Source: Actinomycetes bacterium (GTDB taxonomy: Bacteria; Actinomycetota; Actinomycetes; Propionibacteriales; Propionibacteriaceae). Taken from it: 6,956 bases of DNA. This document shows, one piece after another, positions 1-6,703 of the stretch (the first letter of the stretch is position 1; each line of letters opens with the position of its first letter). The stretch covers positions 1-6,956 of the forward strand of contig JAEWIK010000067.1 in assembly GCA_023387135.1 (NCBI GenBank), given 5' to 3'. A program made the translations under genes and the position numbers. The notes beneath the pieces were generated by a model. The model searched no databases. It had not been told where the DNA came from and saw only the letters and a program-made list of their open reading frames with translations.

Positions 1-1
1 G

Positions 2-1360
2 GACGCTGAAGAGGGCGCACCGACTGCTTCCTACAGGCGCGCGCACAGCATGCGCGCCGCGCCGCTGGGCGGTCTCGGCGCCTGCCGCGTCGGCCAGGAC
101 GGCAGGGTGTACCTCACCGCCAAGAGCGAGCACTACCAGCTCTCGCTCGGGCATGGCTTCCCCGGCTACCGGCTGGTCGACCTGGCGCGCGAACTGGGCA
201 TCCCCAACGCGACCCACAACAACACGCGCGGGCACCTCACGCGCCTGACGGAGCGGCGCCTGGTGGCCGCGGCGAACGGGCTCACCGACGAGGCGGAGAT
301 AGACGCCCTCATCGACAGCGACGACCCGGGCAGCCTCAACAGGGTCATCAACCTGGAGACCGGCTCGCTGGCGGCGGAAGCCGCCCTCAAGATGATGCTC
401 ACGAGGTTCTACGACGCGGAGGCGGCCAGGCAGCGCCAGGACGACGTGGTGCCGGTCTTCCTCGTCCTGGGGGACCTGGGCGGCGGGCTGGCGGCCAACT
501 ACCACGGCACCACGGTGATGGCGCAGGCACTGCGAGGGCTGTGGCCCGCCTTTGCCGAGAAAGCTGCGGCGTCCGGCCTCTTCCGCGTGGTGCCGGTGCC
601 GCTCGACGACATCGACGGCTTCCGGGAGGTCTTCGGGGCCTGCAACACCGGTCGCTTCAAGGTGGCGGGCTTCTGCCACGAGATAGTGCTCATGAACTAC
701 GGCGGGCTGCTGCTCGACCCTGAGTACCTGCGTCAGGCCTACTCCCTCTGCCATGCCAACGACGTCCTGGTCTTCTGCGACGAGATCCAGAGCGGCGCCT
801 GGTACGAGGAGCTGTTCCTGTTCCGCCGCTACCGCATCGACCCCGACCTGGTGGCCGTGGGAAAGGGCTTCCCCGGCGGCATGTACCCGGCGAGCAAGAT
901 CCTCGCGACGGCCGGCGCCGACTCCCTGTCGCAGTTCGGCGCTCTCGTCACCAACGGCCAGGAGGAGCTCGCCAGCCTGAGCTACCTGATCACCATGGAG
1001 TTCGCGCGCGCCAACGGCGACCACCTGCGAGCGACGGGGGACGCCTACCACGCCGGGCTGGACGAGCTGACGAAGCGCTACCCCGAGGTGCTGGCGGCGG
1101 TCACCGGGGACCAGCACATGGCGGGCCTGCAGTTCCACGAGGCGTCGGTCGCCGCCGAGTTCTGCCACGCTCTCGAAGCCACCCACTGCATCGACATCAG
1201 CACGCAGGCCTACAAGCCGAGCGCCCCTCCGACCGCCCTCACCAAGCTGCCGCTGATCAGCGACGAGACGACCATCGAGGTCATCCTCGACAGCATGGAC
1301 GCCGTCCTCGCCGGACTCGTCGAGCGAACCGCCCCGACGGCCGCCGCGGCCGCCCTCTGA
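2..1360 (+). CDS. Class III-type PLP-dependent aminotransferase, 5'-truncated by window edge
   Basis: This is probably a transaminase or aminomutase of the class III (ornithine/GABA/glutamate-semialdehyde) fold, using PLP in the cytoplasm; its substrate is unknown. The frame is open to the left edge. An ATG at 50 exists, but it lacks a good ribosome site and would leave only about 30 residues before the SLGHGFP motif, so the true start is probably upstream. Visible family blocks are an N-terminal GHGFPGY; NLETGSLAAEAALK, matching the usual NSGTEANEAALK region with changed residues; YHGTT, matching the FHG cofactor loop; CDEIQSG, with the PLP-pyridine aspartate at 779-781; and GKGFPGGMYP, with the likely Schiff-base lysine at 863-865. 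About 452 residues are visible, which suits the family. The next gene follows after 14 bp and is surely co-transcribed. Family assignment is fairly secure. The specific reaction is not, because the motifs are divergent from textbook members. Confidence 0.85.
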   Translation, partial: DAEEGAPTASYRRAHSMRAAPLGGLGACRVGQDGRVYLTAKSEHYQLSLGHGFPGYRLVDLARELGIPNATHNNTRGHLTRLTERRLVAAANGLTDEAEIDALIDSDDPGSLNRVINLETGSLAAEAALKMMLTRFYDAEAARQRQDDVVPVFLVLGDLGGGLAANYHGTTVMAQALRGLWPAFAEKAAASGLFRVVPVPLDDIDGFREVFGACNTGRFKVAGFCHEIVLMNYGGLLLDPEYLRQAYSLCHANDVLVFCDEIQSGAWYEELFLFRRYRIDPDLVAVGKGFPGGMYPASKILATAGADSLSQFGALVTNGQEELASLSYLITMEFARANGDHLRATGDAYHAGLDELTKRYPEVLAAVTGDQHMAGLQFHEASVAAEFCHALEATHCIDISTQAYKPSAPPTALTKLPLISDETTIEVILDSMDAVLAGLVERTAPTAAAAAL

Positions 1361-1361
1361 C

Positions 1362-1366
1362 AGGAG
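1362..1366 (+). promoter_or_regulatory. Ribosome binding site of the AAC(3)-family gene
   Basis: AGGAG lies 8 nt before the ATG at 1375, directly after the TGA of the aminotransferase. It fixes the start of the downstream gene and lets it be translated independently in a shared mRNA. Confidence 0.8.
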
Positions 1367-1374
1367 ACCCACCG

Positions 1375-2310
1375 ATGACTCTCACAGCCGGTTCACCACT
1401 GCCCGAGGCCCCCGAACTGCCTGTCACCCACGGCGGCGCCGTGGCGGCGCTGAAGGCCTGCGGGATCGAGGACGGAGACGTGCTCCTCGTCCACTCGGCA
1501 CTGCGTCCTTTCGGACGCGTCGAAGGAGGTGCCGCGACCATCGCCGCCGCGCTCGTCGACGCCGTCGGCCCCCGCGGGACAGTGGTCGCCCCCGCGTTCA
1601 CCTTCAGGCACGAGGCGGTCGACGACCCGCTCATCGACCCGCTCGGGGATCGCTCGGAGATGGGGGCCATCAGCGAGGCGCTCCGGACGATGCCCGGTGC
1701 GTTGCGCAGCACCGCCTACCGGCACAGCGTCTCGGCGGTGGGGGCCGAGGCCGCCACGGTGACGGCCACCGATCCCCTGCTGTCGGTGTTCGACCTCCGC
1801 AGCACCTTCGGCAGGCTGCTCGCCCTCGACGCCAGGATCGTGCTGCTGGGGCTGACCTACGTCTCCTGCACGAGCTTCCACTTCGGCGAGTACCTCGTGC
1901 AGATCCCCGACAGGCACGTCGTGGAACGCCATGTGCGAGTGCGGGACGCCGACGGCACGGTGAGCCGCACCACCCTGCTCGACTACCAGCCCCGACCGAC
2001 CGACGACGGGCGGGAGTACGAGCACGAGCACGACTTCGACAAGGCGGGCGCCAGGCTGGAGAGCCTCGGCAAGGTCGGCGTCGGAGCCATCGGCAACGCC
2101 GTGGTCAGGGTGTTCGCGATGCGCGACCTCATCCACCTGCTGGTCGACAGCTACGGGCTGGAGCCCGACATCTTCTACCTCGATCCGGCCGCCGGCCCCA
2201 CCCGGCTGGCCGACGGCGTGCAGGTGTCGACAGGCGATCTCCTGGACGGCGCCGGCCGCCTGGTGGAGACGTTCTGGTCGTGCCTCGATCCCGCCCTGAT
2301 GCACGGCTGA
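1375..2310 (+). CDS. AAC(3)-family (YokD/FrbF-like) N-acyltransferase
   Basis: The 311-residue protein belongs to the aminoglycoside 3-N-acetyltransferase superfamily, whose members move an acyl group from acyl-CoA to an amine. Family blocks in order are LLVHSALRPFGRVEGGA (37-53, usual LxVHSSLxxxGxVxGG); GTVVAPAFTF (68-77); DRSEMGAISEALRTMPGALR (92-111); HSVSAVG (117-123); LLGLTYVSCTSFHFGEY (157-173), where H169 and E172 match the conserved TxxHxxE pair that carries the catalytic histidine. The common RSxHP motif is changed to RSTAY at 111-115, so a standard aminoglycoside substrate should not be assumed. It is somewhat longer than typical resistance enzymes (roughly 260-290 residues). The neighbouring aminotransferase suggests it acylates an amine made by that enzyme, as FrbF does in phosphonate biosynthesis; this is inference. 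A resistance role cannot be excluded. No signal peptide is seen. Confidence 0.88.
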   Translation: MTLTAGSPLPEAPELPVTHGGAVAALKACGIEDGDVLLVHSALRPFGRVEGGAATIAAALVDAVGPRGTVVAPAFTFRHEAVDDPLIDPLGDRSEMGAISEALRTMPGALRSTAYRHSVSAVGAEAATVTATDPLLSVFDLRSTFGRLLALDARIVLLGLTYVSCTSFHFGEYLVQIPDRHVVERHVRVRDADGTVSRTTLLDYQPRPTDDGREYEHEHDFDKAGARLESLGKVGVGAIGNAVVRVFAMRDLIHLLVDSYGLEPDIFYLDPAAGPTRLADGVQVSTGDLLDGAGRLVETFWSCLDPALMHG

Positions 2311-2328
2311 GGCCGGCGCGGGCGGGCG
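2311..2328. other. 18-bp all-G/C gap between convergent operons
   Basis: The gap lies between the TGA of the plus-strand acyltransferase and the TGA of the minus-strand GH42-like gene. It contains only G and C and has no hairpin followed by a T-run on either strand. Any intrinsic terminator would have to sit inside a coding sequence, and I see none close by. Confidence 0.85.
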
Positions 2329-4344
2329 TCACAGCAACCTGAGGAGCACCGCCTCCAGTGGCGGGACGTCGAGGTCGAGGCGGAGCTCGCCGTCGGCGAG
2401 CGAGAACGGGACTGCCACGCGTCCGTCCGCGCTGCAGTCGGCCTCGACGGCAGCGACCGGCCTGTCACCGACCCGGAACCCCGGCCGGACGAGCGTGTCG
2501 AGGGACGCGTTGACGAGGTAGAGGTCGAGGACCCCGTCGTTGTCGTAGGCGTAGACCGCCACGTCGGCACCGCTGCGCAGGAAGGGCAGCCTCGGCAGCC
2601 ACTCCTGCAGCACGTGGTGGAAGAGCTGTTGCCGCATCGTCGTCCGCAGCATCGTGGGGGGCGGTTCGAGCGGGTCCATCCTCCCGAACGGCACCACCAG
2701 CACCCTGTCGTCGACCAGTACATGGCCGGGGCCCACGTCGAGGTGGCCTGCCCGGCGCAGCCTGGTCAGCGCGCGCGTCCTGCCCTGCTCGTAGTCCACC
2801 AACGCGACGTCGGCGCCGAGCAACAGCACCGAGGCCCTCGCCGCCTGGCGTCCCAGCAACTCCAGGCCTTCCACGGCGTCCTCGTACGTCGCCGCGCCGC
2901 TCTCCGACGAGGTCCAGGTGACCGCTCTCGCAGCGACCAGGTCTCCCAGGCCGAGGTCGACCAGCGTGTCCACAGCCTCGGCGTCGAGGATGAGCCGGTT
3001 GTCGCGGAACAGACGGCGGGTCGACGCCTCGCCGAGCGTCCTGAAGAGCTGGCCCGAGACTGCCACGACCTCGCCGCTGAGTTCGGCGTCGGTCGTGTAC
3101 CTGAACGGGATCCCGTAGCCGCCGAGCAGGGCCCCGAACACGTACTCGCGGGGGTAGAGCTCGGTCATGGACGCGCCGAGGGTGGTGTGCAAGTGCTGGG
3201 AGGAGTCCTGCGAGATGAGCACCGCGACGCCTGCCCGCGGGCCGGCGAACACCCCCGAGGCGGCGGTCCTCTCCAGGAAGTCCTTGGTGCCGGCGAGGAC
3301 GTCCTGGTAGCCCTCCTCCGGCACCAGTCCGTTGCCGTTCAGGTCGAACAGGTCGATCGTCATGCCGGACGGCGCCAGCACCTGGGCGCTCAGGAACTGG
3401 AACCTCGTGAACGCCAGCGACTTGGCGAACCGCGAGTACGGGAAGTTCTCGAGCTCGGGGTACACCTCGGCGTCGGGCGGCAGGAGGGCGCGATGGACGT
3501 CGGCGACGGTGTGGAAGAGCGCGAGGTAGTCGGACGGGCGCCTGTCGGAGTAGGCGGGCAGGTGGATCCTGACCGCCGGGGGCAGGCCGGCGCTCAACCC
3601 ACGCAGCAGCGGCTCCCAGCGCCTGCCCTCGGAGGCGTGGACCAGCGGGACCGACGTCATCAGGCCGACGCGCGTGTCAGGGGAGGCGCCGCGCACCGCC
3701 GCCCCGATCGCCGACGCCGCGTGCTCCAGGGCCTCGCGTGCTGTCTCCAGCCAGATCGTCCGGAACTCGTGGGGAGCGCCGGGCCGCAGCACCCCTTCGA
3801 CGAACTCGTCCCTCGTCAGCTCCCTGCCGGCGCGGCGGGAGAACTCCGCGAGGTGGTCCTCGCAGAAGCACCCGCCCCAGTCGAGCGGCCAGTGGTTGTG
3901 GTAGCGGAAGTCGTCCTCGACCCAGATGAAGCGCGGGGCGGCCGCCGCGTACCAGGAGTAGAGGTCGGCGAGGTAGGAGCGCCAGGACTCGTCACGCGGA
4001 CAGGCCGCGAGCTCCGCGCGGCGTCCGCGCGGGTCGACCATGAGCCTGAAGTCCTGGCCGGGCCGGAGCTTCTTGCCGTAGTCGCCGTGCATGACGGTGT
4101 GCCAAGGGTTCAGCGACATGGTGGCCCCGGACGCCGCGGCCACCGCAGCCACCCGCGACGCCAGGTCGCGGTAGACGACGCGCTCGCGCTCGTCGGTGTG
4201 GCCGGTGTTCAGCTCCTCGACGTTGGCGAACACCATCACGTCGTCGATCCGGCCGGCGGCGATGAACCCGGGCAGGTCGGCCAGCCCGCGCTCGTCGGTC
4301 AGGCCGGGGTCGAGGGCGAGGCGCAGCGAGTAGAGGTAGCTCAT
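2329..4344 (-). CDS. Putative GH42-like glycoside hydrolase, three-part TIM-barrel protein
   Basis: This 671-residue protein has no recognisable signal peptide, so it probably acts in the cytoplasm. Residues 1-365 look like a TIM barrel with strand ends MSLNPWHT (76-83), FIWVEDDFR (139-147), VGLMTS (226-231), VRIHLPAY (258-265) and EVYPELENFPY (293-303). E143 and E297 or E299 are placed like the acid/base and nucleophile of clan-A hydrolases, but this is inferred from position. Residues 370-470 (GVAVLISQDS onward) resemble the amidotransferase-like trimerization domain of GH42, and the C-terminus ends in a beta-rich domain with PPLEAVLLR. A CFC pair at 159-161 is unexplained. The start is the ATG inside an ATGA overlap with the esterase. 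The frame runs on upstream to 5097, but that part lies opposite the esterase frame and is low-complexity, Arg/Ala/Gly-rich. The upstream Shine-Dalgarno is weak, so translational coupling is likely. Alternatives are GH164-type or an unclassified family. Substrate unknown. Confidence 0.6.
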   Translation of the reverse strand: MSYLYSLRLALDPGLTDERGLADLPGFIAAGRIDDVMVFANVEELNTGHTDERERVVYRDLASRVAAVAAASGATMSLNPWHTVMHGDYGKKLRPGQDFRLMVDPRGRRAELAACPRDESWRSYLADLYSWYAAAAPRFIWVEDDFRYHNHWPLDWGGCFCEDHLAEFSRRAGRELTRDEFVEGVLRPGAPHEFRTIWLETAREALEHAASAIGAAVRGASPDTRVGLMTSVPLVHASEGRRWEPLLRGLSAGLPPAVRIHLPAYSDRRPSDYLALFHTVADVHRALLPPDAEVYPELENFPYSRFAKSLAFTRFQFLSAQVLAPSGMTIDLFDLNGNGLVPEEGYQDVLAGTKDFLERTAASGVFAGPRAGVAVLISQDSSQHLHTTLGASMTELYPREYVFGALLGGYGIPFRYTTDAELSGEVVAVSGQLFRTLGEASTRRLFRDNRLILDAEAVDTLVDLGLGDLVAARAVTWTSSESGAATYEDAVEGLELLGRQAARASVLLLGADVALVDYEQGRTRALTRLRRAGHLDVGPGHVLVDDRVLVVPFGRMDPLEPPPTMLRTTMRQQLFHHVLQEWLPRLPFLRSGADVAVYAYDNDGVLDLYLVNASLDTLVRPGFRVGDRPVAAVEADCSADGRVAVPFSLADGELRLDLDVPPLEAVLLRLL
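4341..4344 (-). promoter_or_regulatory. ATGA stop/start overlap, translational coupling
   Basis: On the minus strand the TGA of the esterase (4341-4343) overlaps the ATG of the GH42-like gene (4342-4344). The bases upstream hold only a weak GGGG-type ribosome site, about 10 nt away. Re-initiation by terminating ribosomes would keep the two enzymes in fixed proportion. Confidence 0.85.
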
Positions 4345-5765
4345 GCGACGGCAACCCCGTAGAACGACAGGAAAGCGACGCGGGTGCAGTCGGCGGGGAC
4401 GATGCCGCCGTGGTCCATCCGCCACATGCCGTGGGCCACGGCGTCCGGGCCCGCGGGTCGCCGCAGCGTGAGCACGATCGTGTCGTCCTCGACCCGCCAG
4501 GCCTCGACTCCCACCAGGCCGTCGGCGTCCTCGATGTCGATCGGGCAGCGGGCGGCGGGCAGGCCGTACTCGTTGATCCAGTTCACGATCGGGGCGAAGG
4601 CCAGCGCGATCTCGGCGTCGCCGCGCCGGGTGACCGCGACGGGCTCCGGCGCCCGCCACTGGCGTGGCAGCCCGTACAGCTCGCCGAGCACGGCGTCCGA
4701 GAGCCGCTCGGCCAGGACGAGGTTCGCCGCCGAGCTGAGATGGATGAAGTCGTACAACGGCAGGTCGCCGGTCGGCACCACGTGGACGCCGCGCAGCTCG
4801 TGGGCTGCCCTGCGCTGCTGCTCCCGCAGCATTCCCCAGCGCCTGTCGAGGTCGCCCTCGGGCTCGACGGTGCAGCGGGCCAACTGGGCGGTGAAGAACT
4901 GCACGTCCTCCCCCAGCCGCTCGCGCAGCAGGGAGACCAGCCCGCCGAACCGGGCCGCGTAGTCGTCCACGGTCCCCTCGAAGCAGTCGGCCTCGCCCTG
5001 GTACCACAGGACGCCCTTGACCGGCCCGCCGGCGGCGTCGACCATCTCCAGGGCGTTGGCCGACAGCGGCGCCAACTCTCCCTCGTCGACCCACCACCGC
5101 AGCGGTGCGCCGCCGAAGGCCGCCATGACCAGGCCGACAGGGACGTTGACCGCCGCGGAGAGCCGCTTGGCGAAGTGCAGCGCCGGTGAGTGACCTGTGT
5201 TGTGGTTCTCGAAGTGGCCGGTGTGGACGGCGCGCGTGCCGTCGTTCAGCGGATGGGCGGCGAGCGCCCAGGTGCCGTCCGCGCGGTACTGGTGGACGCC
5301 CAACTGCGGACCGTCCTGCACGCTGTCCCTCGCCCTGCCCGCGGCGTTGCTCTGGCCGATGACGAGGTAGAGGTCCCCGACCCCCACGTGGTGGACGACG
5401 TCGCCCCTGGTCAGGGTGTAGCCGTCCCCGCCGGACTGTTCGAGTTGGGTCTCGATCCTGTAGAGCCCGCCGGCGGGGACCACGAGGTCGACGCTCCAGC
5501 CACCGTCGGGAGCGAGGTCGGCGGCGGTCCAGGAGACCGCGGTGCTGCCGTCGTCCTCCCGCACCACCCGCGCCGAGACCCGCAGGTCGCCCGGGCCCGC
5601 CGGCCCGAACCAGAACGGCGGCTCCGCGCTGATGCGCGCCGCCCTCGCGGTGCCTGTGAGCGACACCAGCGCGGTGTCGTCCGCTCCCCTGGCGAGGATC
5701 TGCCAGTCGGTGACTCCACCTGTGACTGTCACACCGGGCAGCGCGCCGGCGGTGTCGGAGGCCAT
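4341..5765 (-). CDS. SASA/SGNH-family carbohydrate O-acetylesterase (sialate O-acetylesterase-like)
   Basis: The 474-residue protein is a serine esterase expected to remove O-acetyl groups from sugars. The family blocks are clear: GDLYLVIGQSNAAGR (130-144) with nucleophile S139; AAFGGAPLRWW (215-225); VLWYQGEAD (252-260), the usual WYQGE block; and DFIHLSSA (339-346), with D339 and H342 as the likely rest of the triad. Residues 1-125 form a beta-rich domain placed before the catalytic core, as in many sialate O-acetylesterases. Residues 370-474 form a second beta-rich tail. There is no signal peptide, unlike many secreted members, so imported esters are the likely substrates. The ATG at 5765 is chosen because GAGAGGAGA sits 6 nt upstream; the in-frame start at 5855 would run into the preceding reductase gene. 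It follows that gene by 25 bp and overlaps the next by 4 bp. Family is secure; the sialate substrate is not shown. Confidence 0.9.
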   Translation of the reverse strand: MASDTAGALPGVTVTGGVTDWQILARGADDTALVSLTGTARAARISAEPPFWFGPAGPGDLRVSARVVREDDGSTAVSWTAADLAPDGGWSVDLVVPAGGLYRIETQLEQSGGDGYTLTRGDVVHHVGVGDLYLVIGQSNAAGRARDSVQDGPQLGVHQYRADGTWALAAHPLNDGTRAVHTGHFENHNTGHSPALHFAKRLSAAVNVPVGLVMAAFGGAPLRWWVDEGELAPLSANALEMVDAAGGPVKGVLWYQGEADCFEGTVDDYAARFGGLVSLLRERLGEDVQFFTAQLARCTVEPEGDLDRRWGMLREQQRRAAHELRGVHVVPTGDLPLYDFIHLSSAANLVLAERLSDAVLGELYGLPRQWRAPEPVAVTRRGDAEIALAFAPIVNWINEYGLPAARCPIDIEDADGLVGVEAWRVEDDTIVLTLRRPAGPDAVAHGMWRMDHGGIVPADCTRVAFLSFYGVAVA

Positions 5766-5770
5766 GGGAT

Positions 5771-5779
5771 TCTCCTCTC
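5771..5779 (-). promoter_or_regulatory. Ribosome binding site of the esterase gene
   Basis: On the minus strand GAGAGGAGA ends 6 nt before the ATG at 5765. It lies in the 25-bp gap after the aldo/keto reductase stop and decides the start against the longer in-frame option at 5855. Confidence 0.85.
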
Positions 5780-5790
5780 TCGGATGACGC

Positions 5791-6702
5791 TCAGCCGAGC
5801 GCCGCGACGGCCGCCTCGACCTGTGCGGGTCGGGTGGCGCCCACGAGAACAGCATCGATGCCCGGCTGCTGCGCGAGCCAGCGAATCGCCCAGGACGCCA
5901 TCGGCAGGCCGGCGGCAGCTGCCTGCCTGCCGATGGCGTCGAGCCTGGCCTGCGTCGCCTCGTCGATCTCGGGGACCCAGTCCGGCTTGTCGGCGCCGCG
6001 CGTGCCGGCCGGCGCCGACTCGCCGCGCCGGTACTTGCCCGACAACAACCCGCCGGCCAGCACCTGGTACGGCACCACCGAGATGCCCGCGCCGGCGCAG
6101 GACGGCACCAGGTCCTCGAGCGCGCCGGTGTCGAGCAGGTTGACCCGCGGCTGGCAGGCGACGGGACGATCCACGCCGGCCTCGTCGGCCGCCGCCACGA
6201 TCGCCGCCAGTTGCCCGGCGGAGAAGTTGCTCACCGCCCACGAGCGGATCCGTCCCGCGGCGAGTTCCCGTCCGAGCGCCTCGACTATCTCGCCGTCGGG
6301 CGTCGAAGGGTCGGGCCTGTGCAGGTAGTAGACGTCGACGTAGTCGGTCCCCAACCGCCGCAGGCTGCGGTCGAGCTGGACGCGGATGGCGTCCGGCGAC
6401 GTGTAGTCGTCCCAAGGCTCGGGGCCGACCTTCATGCCCAGCTTGGTGGCCACCACGAAGTCGTCGCGACGCCCCGCGATGGCGCGCCCGACTATCTCCT
6501 CGGCGACCCCGCCCGCCGACCCGGCAGTCCTGTCGTAGCCCTCGTACATGTTGGCGGTGTCGATGAAGTTGACGCCGAGGTCGGCCGCGCGGTGGATCAG
6601 GTCCACCGCCGCGTCGCTGCCGACGGGCGACCCGAAGGTCATGGTCCCCAGGCAGACGCGGGAGACCCGGATGCCGCTGGCTCCGAGTTGTCGTCGGTCC
6701 AT
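5791..6702 (-). CDS. Aldo/keto reductase
   Basis: The 303-residue protein is an NAD(P)H-dependent oxidoreductase that interconverts carbonyls and alcohols, expected in the cytoplasm as a TIM barrel. The full catalytic tetrad is visible: D48 and Y53 in FIDTANMYEG, K87 in VVATKLGM, and H128 in YYLHRPD. Other family signatures are the N-terminal LGASGIRVSRVCLGTMTFG, AVSNFS (156-161), QPRVNLL (184-190, where the common tyrosine is valine), YQVLAGGLLSGKY (212-224), and the C-terminal cofactor-binding stretch VLVGATRPAQVEAA (285-298). The ATG at 6702 is preferred over 6741 because the protein then starts at MDRRQLG, the normal family N-terminus, and GGGAGAGG precedes it by 6 nt. It begins 1 bp after the aldolase stop. 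A perfect 16-bp inverted repeat lies within codons for DAIGRQ and GLPMAS near residues 255-270. In this operon it may reduce or oxidise a sugar or sugar acid; the substrate is inferred only. Confidence 0.95.
   Translation of the reverse strand: MDRRQLGASGIRVSRVCLGTMTFGSPVGSDAAVDLIHRAADLGVNFIDTANMYEGYDRTAGSAGGVAEEIVGRAIAGRRDDFVVATKLGMKVGPEPWDDYTSPDAIRVQLDRSLRRLGTDYVDVYYLHRPDPSTPDGEIVEALGRELAAGRIRSWAVSNFSAGQLAAIVAAADEAGVDRPVACQPRVNLLDTGALEDLVPSCAGAGISVVPYQVLAGGLLSGKYRRGESAPAGTRGADKPDWVPEIDEATQARLDAIGRQAAAAGLPMASWAIRWLAQQPGIDAVLVGATRPAQVEAAVAALG
5894..5940. repeat. Perfect 16-bp inverted repeat inside the aldo/keto reductase gene
   Basis: Bases 5894-5909 (gacgccatcggcaggc) are the exact reverse complement of 5925-5940, separated by a 15-nt loop that itself contains the palindrome ggcagctgcc at 5914-5923. 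Both arms lie in coding sequence, in the region encoding DAIGRQ through GLPMAS. No T-run follows on either strand, so it is not a standard terminator. It would form a very stable RNA hairpin within the operon mRNA. Confidence 0.9.
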
Positions 6703-6703
6703 G

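Noticed and set aside
1393..2304. Minus-strand open frame (303 codons) opposite the acyltransferase
   Set aside because: It is a composition-driven shadow; the plus strand encodes clear AAC(3)-family blocks with a good ribosome site.
1375..2310. Calling the acyltransferase a confirmed aminoglycoside resistance gene
   Set aside because: The family includes non-resistance enzymes, a common motif is altered, and the operon partner is an aminotransferase; no mobile element flanks it within the window.
2249..2319. Nine-base inverted repeat (gcgccggcc at 2249-2257, ggccggcgc at 2311-2319) as a terminator for the plus operon
   Set aside because: The loop is over 50 nt, no T-run follows, and such short G/C-only matches are expected by chance at this composition.
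2614..4362. Long plus-strand open frame (582 codons) opposite the GH42-like gene
   Set aside because: Its product is rich in Arg, Gly, Val, Gln and His without domain signatures, as expected for the antisense of a high-GC gene, and the minus-strand frame carries coherent protein motifs.
4345..5097. Upstream extension of the GH42-like frame giving a 922-residue protein
   Set aside because: The extra part lies entirely in the esterase coding region, where the esterase frame holds the SASA motifs; the extension is Arg/Ala/Gly-rich and has no recognisable domain.
5766..5855. Longer N-terminus for the esterase starting at 5855
   Set aside because: It would overlap the end of the reductase gene, its residues (Pro/Arg/Ser-rich) look non-coding, and a strong ribosome site supports the ATG at 5765.
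5190..6143. Plus-strand open frame (317 codons) across the esterase and reductase
   Set aside because: It spans two real minus-strand genes and their junction, and its product degenerates into Arg/Pro/Ala runs with no motif.
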